From Cylicocyclus nassatus (taxonomy: Eukaryota; Nematoda; Chromadorea; Rhabditida; Strongylidae): DNA of 64,000 nucleotides. The translations under genes and the position numbers were made by a program. Location of the stretch: positions 4,118,674-4,182,673 of the forward strand of contig CATQJL010000316.1 of assembly GCA_958299035.1 (NCBI GenBank). Direction: 5' to 3'. Within the stretch, counting starts at the first letter, position 1. Each line of letters begins with the position of its first letter. Below are positions 48,433 through 59,883 of the stretch, one piece after another. Below the pieces are notes generated by a model. It saw only the letters and a program-made list of their open reading frames with translations. It was not told where the DNA came from and did no database searches.

Positions 48433-49672
48433 GCCCCAGTCGTGTGCCATTTGACAAGCGTTATGTCACCTGGTTTTTTTCAAAACTAGCTTATGGTTTA
48501 ATTAATATATATGTCATCTTAAAAACGTAACCGAATGTGGCTTCAGCATCCACTACTTTGGGAATCTATTGACTGACTGTTATCATCTATTTGCGACCAG
48601 CATGTCAAGTAGACAAAGGAATAATGTTGTAACAGCACCGAAGTGCCTGAGAATGTACCGCAAAATTTTTCAGAAAATTTATTTTGAGCTTCCAATTTTT
48701 GGCAACTCATTTTTACCTATAAAATATTGAAACAATTTTTTGAAATCACAGATTGAAAAAGAATCTTATTCTTGTGACCCAAGAGGCCGGTGCGCCCTCC
48801 CTCTCCCCCCATCCCCCCCATCCTTGGGATGTCTCAAGATCCAAAAATCCGTGGAGGACCCCAGATTATACCTTCAAGGGTGCGGCCGTAGCCACATCCT
48901 TCCATATGCATGAAATCCTGGGCTTCTTTCCTGAAAACTCTGGGACCGCCCTGTGCAGTGTATATCACGACGTACCTGCATTCAAGAACTTATCAGATCG
49001 TAAAATGTTTATGCCTGCACTTGCAATCCATATGAAAAAAAAAGGTATCATAACTATTCAAATCATTGCCTCAAATGCACAAATCAGTTTCTTATATTGA
49101 GCCAGGGAGGTTTGCAAGCGCTTACTGTCCTCTTTCACCTCATTATCTTTATTGTTGGTGTGAAAAAATGAACGAAGAATGTGACTCAAGCAGAATGAAG
49201 TCAATTATCTTGTCGTCAATTCACTCAATGAGCAACTTTCTTTCTTTTTGAAGTTTTTTCCTCCATACGTCAAGCTATGAAGTCATACAACTCAGTAGAA
49301 TCACCAGTTATCCTAAAACTTAAATCCTTCAATAAATTTTCTGTCGAAGGTTCCAGAAACTGAAGTCATAGCATATCTGCCCATACTAGCATTCGCAGAT
49401 ATTGATACATGGTGTCATGCTTTGTAGGTGGTAGGTCTAACGAGTTTCCTACCAAATTCTCCTGGTTTATTTTAACTAATAAACCATGTTTACACACAAG
49501 TATCTTCTGCTGTTTGGTGGACTCAGCATCCCCTGGGGCCTAGTGTTCGACTGTCCTGCCAGATGACTTCCAGTCCGCTGCTCTTGCGCAGGCAAAACGT
49601 GCACTTGGATGCGTGATTCACCCTTATTGCTATCCTACCGTCACTAACGCGCGGAAAGCTTATAAATCCATC
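48433..49672. other. Intergenic, nothing recognised
   Basis: A 115-codon frame at 48753-49100 has no recognisable domain and no splice-site support. Confidence 0.45.
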
Positions 49673-49876
49673 GGTACTTTTCCGTTATCCGGACCCATTT
49701 TTTCAAAAGGCTCTCATATGATACGTTCTTTAGTCAAAAAATAATTTTTCCATAAATTCTAAGCGGACTGCCTCCTTGCCATGTGTCACAAAAAATTGAC
49801 ACTTGGTCCGTTTTGACATGTTTTTTGAGATCATTTCCGGTGAGCTAAATAAGCATTTATGATCACCTAAAACTCA

Positions 49877-50155
49877 GACAATCGACGGGGGCAGGCGGGC
49901 ACCGAAAAAATAGATGGCTGATTTCTCGCACCCCGCTCGCGTATCTTTTGGAAAGCAATCAGGATTTTCGGAAGGCCGCTTGCTGAGTTCTCGATTCCTC
50001 AGAGTTCAGCAATATATCTGCAAAAGATAACAGCGAAAAAGAATCTAACAGGCAGTCTCTCAAGAACTCGTTGACCATTTTCCTGGAATTTGCGAGCGGA
50101 ATGCGATATTTCAGCAACGCGTATTTTCCAGAGCCCGCCTGCCCCGGCGATTGTC
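49877..50155. mobile_element. Inverted-repeat element inside 49673-50916
   Basis: GACAATCGACGGGGGCAGGC and complement of GCCTGCCCCGGCGATTGTC; about 23-bp ends, 279 bp in all. Confidence 0.65.
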
Positions 50156-50488
50156 CGAAAAGCTGTTTAATTGTTTTTATGAGAGCAAAACCATCGCACT
50201 TCTATTAGAACTGATTATTTTCGGCAATGATTCAAAAATGTCTTTCTCTTCAAAGTCTTTGCGCCATGCGAATTTAGCCAAGAAAGACTATAAATGATGG
50301 CTTGTAGAACCTTGCTGTGTTATTCCGTTTCTTGAATGACGTTATCCTAGCGCACTTCTCTATTCTAAACAAGTTTAATCTGTTTATCTACAATAGTATG
50401 TTGTTATAATCAAGATAATGTTCATTTTGTGATTGTTAGATCGAAATGAGGTCAAAAATGACTAGAAAGCAGATAGAGCTGGCTGCAC

Positions 50489-50726
50489 GTCAGGAGGTAC
50501 GCCGCGCGCGGCGGCCGCTTCGCCGCGCATGCCGCGTCCTGATCTTGGGACCCACAGAGCTCCCCATATCAAAGACTCCCGGCGGCAAAAACACGGGGGT
50601 GGGGATGGAGGCAGGTACATGCTCAATGCCATAAGTGACATTGCGCCTGGAGTGCTGCTATTGTATTGGTTGAAGTACGTTGCGGCGTCGCTTCGCGAAA
50701 AATTCGCGCCGGTCGTACCTCCTGAC
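50489..50726. mobile_element. Inverted-repeat element inside 49673-50916
   Basis: GTCAGGAGGTACG at left and CGTACCTCCTGAC at right (13 bp perfect), 238 bp, GC-rich next to the ends. Confidence 0.6.
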
Positions 50727-50916
50727 CGTCCCCCGATGGAGCTTACGTCGCTATGAAACAAACTCTTGGTGAAACCTGTTAAACATGTAAATGATATGTC
50801 AAATTTTTTGACGCGTGGCAGAAGGTTGACACTCCTTCCTGTGAAGCTGGGATGAAATATGGCACAAGGATAGAAGCTATTTTGAAAAAATGGTTCCGGA
50901 TAACGGAAAAGCACCA

Positions 50917-52478
50917 TTTCATCTACAATACAATAAAGCGTACAGTATGCACTGCAACGTTGATTTCTACTAACGTAAGCCTCCTCTAAAGCCTAAAAAC
51001 GGGATTAGCGATTCGTTCCCTACTCATTGTTACCATAATCTAACTCTGCAAAATGTTTTGAGGTTTGTCACAAGGCTCAGCTGCAAGCTACCGATTTCCT
51101 GTAAAACGGTGCAATCCCCATTCGTTTTCGGTATCGTTGATCTCGTTCAATCAACTTATCCTGCAGCGCTTGTACGTAGTGCGTCGGATCAAAACATCCC
51201 TTTAATACTCTATACTATCGGTCAAGCATAAATTCTTCTTCAGGAGCTCGCTGGAAACAACATCAAGCATAAAAATAACATATCAATGCGAAAAGAATTC
51301 AAAAAAGGCATAGGCTTCTTTGCGCGGCTATGTATGCCCCTCAACTTGCAGTTCAACAGGAGGGGTCCGGTCGCGAATGCAGTAGGCGCTATCACTTATT
51401 GCTGCCTAAGGCGCTTCCATACTCCCTACAGACGCTCGCGCCGTGTAGCAGACAGTACTAACTGGCGTATCTGGCTTCAGTCGGCCTGTTTGCCAGTAAT
51501 TTAATGGTCCGAATCATACCACAAAATCTTCTATCTGCTAAACATCCTCCAAATTCCTTTCCGAGTTTGTAGGCGCAAAAATCTAAACAATTATTTTTAT
51601 AACATCACACATCTACAGAGTTCATAGCTGAATTTAAAATTCATATCTATACCATATCTATCTCGTATCCGTAGGCATGAAATCTAGTAACAGACAAACA
51701 ATTCGGAGACCATCAAAGATCATCTCAATCTTGTGTGCACTCAAGCTCGGGTGTGGTCGCATATCGCAGATTAGACGATAATTGGACTCTTGAAGGGTGA
51801 GCGCACAACAAATGTTCGCTTCAGTCACCGTTGGTTAGTGGTAATGAGAGACCTAAAACACGGATTATCTTGGTGAATGGATATCCTAAGTTGCCTTTAA
51901 CAAACAAAGCTGACTTTTCGAAGAATAACTCGTGAGTAACGGTGACTCACACATAATCTGAAAGTAATTCGCTCTTGGATCACAAAGTTCACTGTGCAAA
52001 GCTTATCCGGATATTCAGTTCACAAGCGTATTGAAGACAAAGCGATAATTGCTCTATGCATGGAGTATGCTGTAAGCTTGTGATGGCTATATAAGTCGTA
52101 TAGTGCACATTTGCAAACCGTCATACTCCAAGTGCTGCTATACAGCTTTATCTTTTCAAGTTTTCATGACCTGTGGCAAACTGGTGAAGTTACTTGTGTC
52201 ATGACTATTTGAGCTAATAAGTTTATGTGTAAAACATTTTGGTTATTTTCATCTCCTGGCGATGCCTACTGAGTATACCTCCAATGAATAATGACATCTC
52301 ACAAACCAAAATCTAACGATTGAATCTAGGAGACCTGAAGCATTGACACGTTAGATGGGTGACCACATATCCTGGAGGGGATTTAAGGTCCAAAGCATTG
52401 ATCTCCTAGTATTTTTAGAAAATTGCGTAAAAGTGGCATCACGCTTTTCTGGAATTCTGTCATTATTGTCTATAACGC
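50917..52478. other. Intergenic, nothing recognised
   Basis: No supported exon or repeat. Confidence 0.45.
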
Positions 52479-52520
52479 ATAAAGACAGCGTTCAAGCAAA
52501 TTTGTGTATAGGGCATTCGA
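52479..52520 (+). mobile_element. Solo left end of a TTAA-type MITE
   Basis: ATAAAGACAGCGTTCAAGCA resembles the type I left end; no type I right end follows. Weak. Confidence 0.35.
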
Positions 52521-52861
52521 AAAACGCGACGACGACGGCGCGACTGCGCGCGACACGCACGCACCCCTCAGCAACCGCATTTTCTTGGTATTGTTTCTAC
52601 TCTACTGGTTTTTCTGCTTAGGTATGATAGTACTTAGACATTGGAAGTAACTGAGCTGAGCGTTAAGGTGATGCATTTTTGTATGAGGGTGTTATGCTTC
52701 TTCCGGGGAAATGTAGTCAGATCCTTCGTCACGATTTCATGAATGAACTTTACCTTTTCCGAGTTTTTATGTGGAAATTGCCTAAGAGGCCCTATAGCCA
52801 TTGCTAAGGCAGTACTCATATTTTTCATTTGTGACTGAAAAAATGCAGTCTAGATCTTTAA

Positions 52862-53265
52862 AGGAGTGGATCACAAAATCCAACAACTCGGGATTTTGAC
52901 GCGGTAGATTCCTTATAGCCCAACTATGAAAACAGTGCAATCCCGGTTGCACAATATGCCTTTCTCTGCAGAGAAAATCGTTTTCGAACTTACACGCGCA
53001 GGCCAATCTTACACGCATCTGGACGAGTTGGCAATTCCTTCTCACCATTGGAGGCTGCCCGCCTCAACGCTATAACCATTGGGTCCTGCCACGATTTAAC
53101 GTCATCGGCCTTGCTCCACTCGTCCAATATCAAAGGAAAGGGCATTAAAAAACGCTCATTTTCGCCGTTTTCAAGCTTTCAAAAGTGGATTTTCGGGATC
53201 AGCGTATTGAAAAACCCCAGGTAAGCGCAAATTTGACTAGGTTGAGATTTGCCGAGCCACTGCCT
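52862..53265. mobile_element. TTAA-flanked MITE (type II, diverged)
   Basis: TTAA at 52858-52861 and 53266-53269. The right 220 bp is similar to 20250-20414 and 24050-24211 (CACTCGTCCAA..., GTGGATTTTCGG, GCCGAGCCACTGCCT). Confidence 0.7.
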
Positions 53266-53269
53266 TTAA

Positions 53270-54017
53270 CTCAGACTGCACTTCCCATTTATCCCACTCA
53301 CGAGGGTCAAAAGTCACTTAGAATACTACGGTTTGGCCTGAAGGAGAACGAACTGGTTTAGAACTAATTCCCTCATTATGTGCGACACCTATATCAAAAT
53401 CTACATATGATCAATTGGGTTATGAAATTTATCAAAAACTATCACAATCAAACAAAAAGCATAACCCGCAACCTACCTAGGTTGCTTATAAGTGGATGAT
53501 GTTACTCTTTCCAGGCCACCTCAATAGCTGTGATCTTGATTCAAAGGCGATTATACAAGCGAAACGTAGAAGAATTACTGTTGCGAATTCCATCGAGACC
53601 CTTTTAATCACTTGTTTGTACAAAGTTGTTAACTTCCTTTTCATTAACATTTACGTAGGATGTTGTTTTCTCATGTGTATTTCATCATGATGCTCAAATT
53701 TGTGAATCGACTCAAATGTGATTTTCTTGTTCCAATGAAGTCCTCGGTACGATTTCTTGAAGCCTGCGCCTTGAAGGGTGTTAGTCAGTTATGACCGATG
53801 ACTTCGTTAGCCACCGCTAAACTTTGCAAGTAAAAGGTGAATTTGTCTACCCAGGAGAGAAATACTAGGTCGGTTAATAAATAATTTCCGTCGTTTGACA
53901 GTTCCTACAAACGCTCCAGACAATTTTTTGTCCAGTGCTCGGTATCTCTGGAAAGAGCACTTCAATGGGAATTGCAGTATAAAATCTTTCTGTGTAGCTT
54001 TTACTTTCATATGTAAT
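53270..54017. other. Intergenic, nothing recognised
   Basis: No supported exon or repeat before the nested element. Confidence 0.45.
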
Positions 54018-54879
54018 TAGGGTGATCGGTAAAAAAATGGGGCAGCTTGATTTTTATTAGATTTTGAGATTTTGTGTTCTCACCAACAACAAGCAGGCTA
54101 CTACGTTAACGTCGCTTATATAAGCGACCTTCGGCTATTATTCTGGCAAAGCGTCAACGCTCCTCTCTCACAACCCTACGCGTGGCGCCCTGAAAAACTC
54201 GAACAGGGTTTTTTGAACGTCTCTCATTCTTGCGCTGCCATATCGTAAAGTTATAGAGCAATCGAAAAATCATTCGAAAGAGCTCTTCATGCTTCAAACG
54301 ATATATGAAACATGCAGGATTTCTTTCTATTTCTGGGTAAAAAAAAGCGAAAAAATCGCGATTTTTTAGCTCAACAAAAACTAATGAATCAATTTTCAAT
54401 CTCTATTTTCCAAAATAGATAAAATGTGAGGTAAGCTGCATATGGATGGATAAAGCGTGAAAAACTCTTTCAGATGGTACCTATTAAACATGCGTTAACC
54501 TGCAAAGCATTGAATAGCACTATCTTTGTTCTCAAAGCTGCTAATGGCCATATCTCCTGAATTTGAAAGTTTCGGCCAGCAACCCATCGTGGGTCTGGTA
54601 ACTGTACCTTCGCGCATCGCAGCAGTAGTACTTTGGATGCTTTCGCATGTTTCACTGCGCAGATACTGCCCGAAGTTTATAATTTGTCAAAGTGACTAAC
54701 TTTGCATTTCAGACACTATAAAAATAATTAGGTACGTTAAAGACCTTATATAGGTATTTTCTGAAAGAGAATAACTAAAACCTTCCATAACTGGAACATT
54801 TGATGGCATCCCTCAGATAGTATACCTAAAATGCGCCTCTTCGCTTGCAGCTCCGCTTGCACATATATTCAACATTTCG

Positions 54880-56330
54880 ATGTTGTGGGAGGTCCCCGAC
54901 TTGTGGAAAGAAGCTTTTGTTACAGCTATTCCAAAAACTGACGGAGCATGTCGAATTGATAAGTTCCGTCCAATTAGCTTGCTTCCCACTCCTGTTAAGA
55001 TCATAGAAAGAATCATGCGTGAAAAACTTTTGGAATGGCTAAAGGTTTCGGATTTGATCCCCGATGAACAACATGGCTTTTTGAATGGAGCTTCCACCAC
55101 AACAAATCCGGTTGATAGTGTGTTCGAGTGGGGCTTAGCAATCAACGAAGGCAAATCGGTTGACATTGTTTATGTTGATCTCTCGAAAGCGTTTGATAAG
55201 GTCTGTCATGCTAAATTACTAACTAAAATGAACAAATTAGGGATTAAAGGAAATCTTCTTTCGTGGTTGACTTCTTATTTGCATGATCGGCATATGACTG
55301 TGAAAGTTGGTCATCGTTACTCCAAAAAGTACTTCTGCACTAGTGGTGTTCCACAGGGTGGTGTCTTAGCTCCCTTGCTTTTCCTGATTTACACCCTTGA
55401 CCTACCTTCTGCTTTGAAGACTTCCGCTAGCGTACACATCCGGATGTATGCTGATGACATAAAGATTTTAGCAGTCTATGATCAGAAGTAGCTCCAGAGA
55501 TTCAAATGGACTTGCAAAGGTCTCTTGATAATTTGACCAATTGATGTGAGGTCTGGGAATTAGCGTCAAACTTTGACAAATGCTCAGTGCTTCATCTTGG
55601 AGGTGGAAATACTACCTCGTATCACATCAAAGGCTCTATATTGAAGAGTTGTGATACTGTTAGAGATTTGGGTGTCTTGATTGATAAAAATTTAACTTCA
55701 CTGAGCATATCAATACGTTAGTCAAAAAAGCTTATTCTTCACTTTTTCTGCTTTTCCGCAATACTAATGCTAGTTCTCCGAAGATACTTATACCGCTTTA
55801 TAAAGCATTAGTCCTTCCTCATTTAGAATACTGAGGTCTTAGGTCTGGTCCCCCCTTCGTAAAAAGGATATTCGCAGAATTGAAAAGGTTCAACAGCTTT
55901 TTACACGACTGTTGTATAGACGTTTATCGCCCGGAACCACCCCTCCCGATTACCAGACCCGGCTTGAGAGGTTTCATATGAAATCCTTAACAAACCGTCG
56001 TGCATTCTTGGATCTTGTATTCTGTTTTCAAGTTCTGAGAAGAGAGAACAAGCAAAAGCCAGTAAATACTGGATTTTTGTTCCTACAAGCGAAAGGTCAG
56101 GCTCTTTTAACTTGCAATATCCAAGAATTCGGCGCAAGAGATACTTGCTGATGTTCAACAACGTGTTTTACAGGTCGGCTAGGTGTCTTTCGCACCTCCC
56201 GGTTGAGACCACTAGAGAGAGTAGTCATGTTTTCAGGAGTAGACTGAGAAGGCTTGACTTGTCAAGTATCGCTAGCACTGATTAGTGTTGCACGACAGGG
56301 CGAGCCTTCTGCATTAGACCTTTTGGGCTC
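54880..56330 (+). pseudogene. Broken non-LTR reverse transcriptase (CR1/Jockey-like)
   Basis: The open part (54880-55491, 203 codons; the frame is open earlier from about 54795) carries FRPISLL (29-35), motif A VDLSKAFDKV (99-108), motif B SGVPQGGVLAP (155-165) and the catalytic YADD (190-193). Just after it the frame shifts: the continuation reads in another frame (NFDKCSVLHLG, RDLGVLIDKNL), then shifts again near 55690 (LIPLYKALVLPHLEY followed by a stop). The last part (55912-56151) holds the conserved LDLVFCFQVLR region. At least two frameshifts and several stops, so no full protein can be made. Confidence 0.92.
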
Positions 56331-56613
56331 CTATTGGGTGCTTTGGACGTGCTATGATGGCGTATGGAATCGCTTTGGGTTTTGTTTTCTATCAGCTTTC
56401 TTCTCCATTTTATCTCTAAAACATGTCTTTTCAGGTGCTCGTTGATCTTGCATTGACTTGCGGGTTCAGTTATGGCTGTAAATTATTTCTTTAACGCCTC
56501 TCGTGTATATCCTCACGTTGCGTCAAACTTGTATTTTCGGTGTACTCGTTTTGTTCTAGTTAAACACAGTTTCATAAGCATCTTGGTCTGAGTCTTTTTC
56601 GCTCAGCTATCTA

Positions 56614-57560
56614 TTAGGTTGTCAAGAAAATAATGTCCGTTTTTATTTGCTTGCTTTAACAAAGCAACCAGACTGAACCCAACAAAGGGTAAGGGGTACT
56701 GTTCGATAGAGCAAAGCAAGCTCTACAAGATGGCACTCATGTCTTTGCGCCAAGCTCGATCCACTGAGAGTTCGAACTCAAAATCTAAAGATTTCCAAAT
56801 GCCCAAAAAATCGAAAAAAATCAGATATTCGTCCAGATAATTTCTACGGATCTCCCACTCGCTCATATCAATACTATCGATATCAGATATCCATATGTGC
56901 GATTGGCGTATTTTTTCTTTGACTAGAAACTGAGAAAACGAAAATTTCCCTGATTTTCTCAAAGCAATGCTGAGCCGTTTCTGCATATGTAGTTCTATAC
57001 TACAAGCCTAGGTAAGCCTAACTGTAGGTTTTCAGCCTATTTCGAGCGGTAGTTTTCGAAAAATAACGAATTCGGATTTTTTCGTTTCAGTTTCAGTGCT
57101 AAAATCGACATTTCTCGAAAAGTACCGCTCGAAATAGGCTGAAAACCTACAGTTATGCTTACCTAGGCTTGTAGTATAAAACTACATATGCAGAAACGGC
57201 TCAACATTGCTTTGAGAAAATCAGGGAAATTTTCGTTTTCTCAGTTTCTAGTCAAAGAAAAAATACGCCGATCGCACATATGGATATCTGATATCGATAG
57301 TATTGATATGAGCGAGTGGGAGGTCCGTAGAAATTATCTGGACGAAGATCTGATTTTTTTCGATTTTTTGGGCATTTGGAAATCTTTAGATTTTGAGTTC
57401 GAACTCTCAGCGGATTGAGCTTGGCGCAAAGACATGAGTGCCATCTTGTAGAGCTTGCTTTGCTCTATCGAACAGTACCCCTTACCCTTTGTTGGGTTCA
57501 GTCTGGTTGCTTTGTTAAAGCAAGCAAATAAAAACGGACATTATTTTCTTGACAACCTAA
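56614..57560. mobile_element. 947-bp mariner-type foldback element with mirrored ORFs
   Basis: Ends TTAGGTTGTCAAGAAAAT / its complement, flanked by TA (56612-56613 and 57561-57562). Arms of about 450 bp (56614-57065 and 57109-57560) are nearly perfect complements around a loop of about 45 bp. The same reading frame (starting MQKRL..., about 76-87 codons) appears once in each arm, on opposite strands; it matches nothing I recognise and may be chance. TTAGGTTG ends and TA targets are known for mariner elements. Inserted in the 3' UTR of the LINE. Confidence 0.85.
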
Positions 57561-58125
57561 TAGTATTCAATCATACAGCTTGCAATTTCAACAAATGGAC
57601 TGAATGTGAATCGTTTCACCTTTGGGGTCATTGGGCCTCCCCAGCATTCCGGTTAGGTTGGGTTATGGTTATTATACCTGAGCCAGTAGACCTGCCTTAT
57701 AAGCTGCCGGATTGCTTTTAAGAGTAACTAAAGATCGTTCCGCTGGCAACGAGGGGGCATGCGTCCCATCTCCATGGATTCAAAATTTTGGAGTTACAAA
57801 TTTCAATGCCTACATCTGCATACTTATCTATTGGCCTATCAACATATTCAGTGCAAGCTGTTTCATCTTCTCACGTTAGTCTGATTAGGATCAGACTCGG
57901 ACTGACATGGTGATGTCTGCATTTGTTTACATGTCTTGTTCGTTTCCGGTGTATTACTAACTTCTTGATGTGTCTTTTTTTAATGGAACGCTTTGAGCGT
58001 ACAAATGAAAATGAAAATGAAATGAAAATTCTAACATCTTTCAAAATTGGGAAGTTTAATCACTTTTCTTTTTAGAGAAATCTACATTTATTCTCTAGGT
58101 GCCCCATTTTTTACCGATCACCTTA

Positions 58126-59207
58126 ATACAACCACAAAGAAATGAGAAATGAGCAGAAGCTCCAATTTTCCATAGTGAGCAATCATGAGAGAATATGTTT
58201 TTTGGAGCAATTCCAAAACGACAGGAAATGACAAATTTTTATCGTTATTCGCTAAACAAGGAATACTTGTTTGTATTTAAATACCAAACTACTGTTCTCT
58301 ACTTTCTTACAGCATGAAAACGAAGCTCAGAAATTTTGCAAAACTGAGCTCCAGAATTTTGGTCCTTTTGGTGCATACTCTACAAAGCAACCACCAAGAA
58401 TCTACCTAATCTGACCTATGCAAAGTTTGGTGCCAGAATCTGTGAGCATTCGGCCAGCTTAAAAATCGGATCTTTTCCCGGAGAAATTCTACAAGCCTCC
58501 CATTTGGTCATCAATAGCGTTCATTTATGTACTTGCTGCAATTTTCTCTCACTTAGAGATCGAGAAAAAACGAAAATCAAAAATCGGCAAACTCCGCCTC
58601 TATCTCCGTCCCTTTCCTTCAATTCAGATATTCTGTACCACGAAGCCTCGGAAGTATGACTGTGAAATTCCAGCCTGGTATCTGCATTGATTTTGAGAAA
58701 AGTTACTTTTGTAATAGATTCAAGAACGCATAGTCTACGGCGATTATTTTTGCATCGACCCAATACTTTTCCACAAAAAACCATGAACAAAAACGAAAAG
58801 TTTTTATGAAGATTTTCATGCCGATATAATCTTTAACAAATCTATCAGGTGTCTATCCCATCCGTTTTGGCTTTCAACAGTCATAAGTTATACACTTCTT
58901 ATTCCTAAATAGCTTTCGAAGTACCATTGGATTGAGCAAAGCAAGCTCTACAATGTTACGTTTTTGCTTTTGCATCAGCCTGCACATCTAGTTGGAAGCA
59001 AAAAACTAAGTGATTTGACTGCTTAAAAAATCGAAAAAGATTCGTAATTCTGTTCAACATAAGTTCACGAAAGTTCATCATGCTCACGTATACACTTTCT
59101 ATATCAGACAATACATCGTTGTTGTATTTTATCCTCGGTCATCAAAAATTCAAGAAAACGAAGGTTTTCGTGCTTGCATCAAAGTGATATTGTGCTGTTC
59201 CCGTATT
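58126..59207. other. Intergenic with a repeat block
   Basis: GAGCAAAGCAAGCTCTACAA at 58934-58953 is identical to a block in the foldback at 56709, suggesting a mariner-related remnant here. No gene. Confidence 0.45.
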
Positions 59208-59447
59208 AGGGCTCGGCACAGCTGGTACCGGTTCAAGCTGGATATCGTTTCTGGGACAAAAAGCAAAATGCGGCTTTGTAGCCTAGAAAACACAAAAACT
59301 GCGCGTTTTTCTAGTCGACGTTTCTTGTTTTGAGGTTTTTTTTTCACGTTTACGGTTCAACGTCAAAGGGGACTTCGTGTGAATTTTTCAAGATCGAAAG
59401 GGAAGTTCGCTTTGAAATTCCCCTGGTGCCAGCTCGTGCCGAGCCCT
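59208..59447. mobile_element. AGGGCTCGG MITE family, copy 5
   Basis: AGGGCTCGGCACAGCTGG at left and CAGCTCGTGCCGAGCCCT at right, the best-preserved inverted ends; interior GTCAAAGGGGACTTCG. Confidence 0.85.
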
Positions 59448-59883
59448 GTCCTGCATAAGTACTTGTATGCTACTAGATTGTACAGAAATTATGCAGGTAT
59501 TTTACGCGATCGCAGCAGCATGGGTATAGAGAAAGTGGACATAGAGTTCGATAGAGCAAAGTTTTTGTAAAACTGCTTTTGTAAGGTCGTAAAAAGTTAG
59601 GTCCGTATGAAAATTGAAAGCATTCCATAGAATTCAGTTACCCTAATAAGACCTCCGTTCAAGAAGGCCCTGCGGACACTTAATTTGGTAACGCATATGC
59701 TTCCCACATCAGACATTCATAAGCACATTTGCAGCATTTTTACAATTGTTAAAAATGGAAATCTACAAATGGGCCAAAAACGCGAGAATATCGACTTTTA
59801 TGCGTTTTTATGTTGAAATCAGCAATTCTCCAAGACTGAACTTCCTTGCAGAAAGCTAGAAAGCTGACAATGAATGATTGTAT
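59448..59883. other. Spacer before the large foldback
   Basis: Only a partial GATAGAGCAAAG block near 59550; nothing else recognised. Confidence 0.4.

Larger units (their letters stand above)
49673..50916. mobile_element. 1.24-kb DNA element with nested smaller elements
   Basis: Ends CTTTTCCGTTATCCGG..CCATTTTTTCAAAA (49677-49707) and complement (50881-50912); inverted repeat of about 35 bp. Two further inverted-repeat elements lie inside (49877-50155 and 50489-50726). No transposase frame. Confidence 0.75.
54735..58032 (+). mobile_element. 5'-truncated CR1/Jockey-like LINE, interrupted by a foldback
   Basis: Starts inside the RT domain (DGIPQIVYLKCASSLAAPL near 54805-54860) and runs through the thumb and C-terminal region to about 56330. 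The 3' UTR is split at 56613 by the 947-bp foldback and resumes at 57561. It ends in a small hairpin (AACGCTTTGAGCG) and a short run of GAAAAT-type repeats (about 58008-58032), as is usual for CR1-like LINE 3' ends. 5' truncation is the usual result of target-primed reverse transcription. Confidence 0.8.
54020..58123. mobile_element. TA-flanked DNA transposon (outer element of a three-layer nest)
   Basis: Left end GGGTGATCGGTAAAAAA(A)TGGGGC and right end GCCCCATTTTTTACCGATCACC are inverted repeats, with TA on each side (54018-54019 and 58124-58125) as expected for Tc1/mariner target duplication. Nearly all the interior is later insertions: a LINE and, within it, a foldback. Own sequence left is about 54020-54730 and 58030-58123; no transposase seen. 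Confidence 0.75.

Noticed and set aside
48753..49100. 115-codon frame starting MKKNLILVTQE
   Set aside because: No domain, no splice support, low-complexity proline/histidine stretch.
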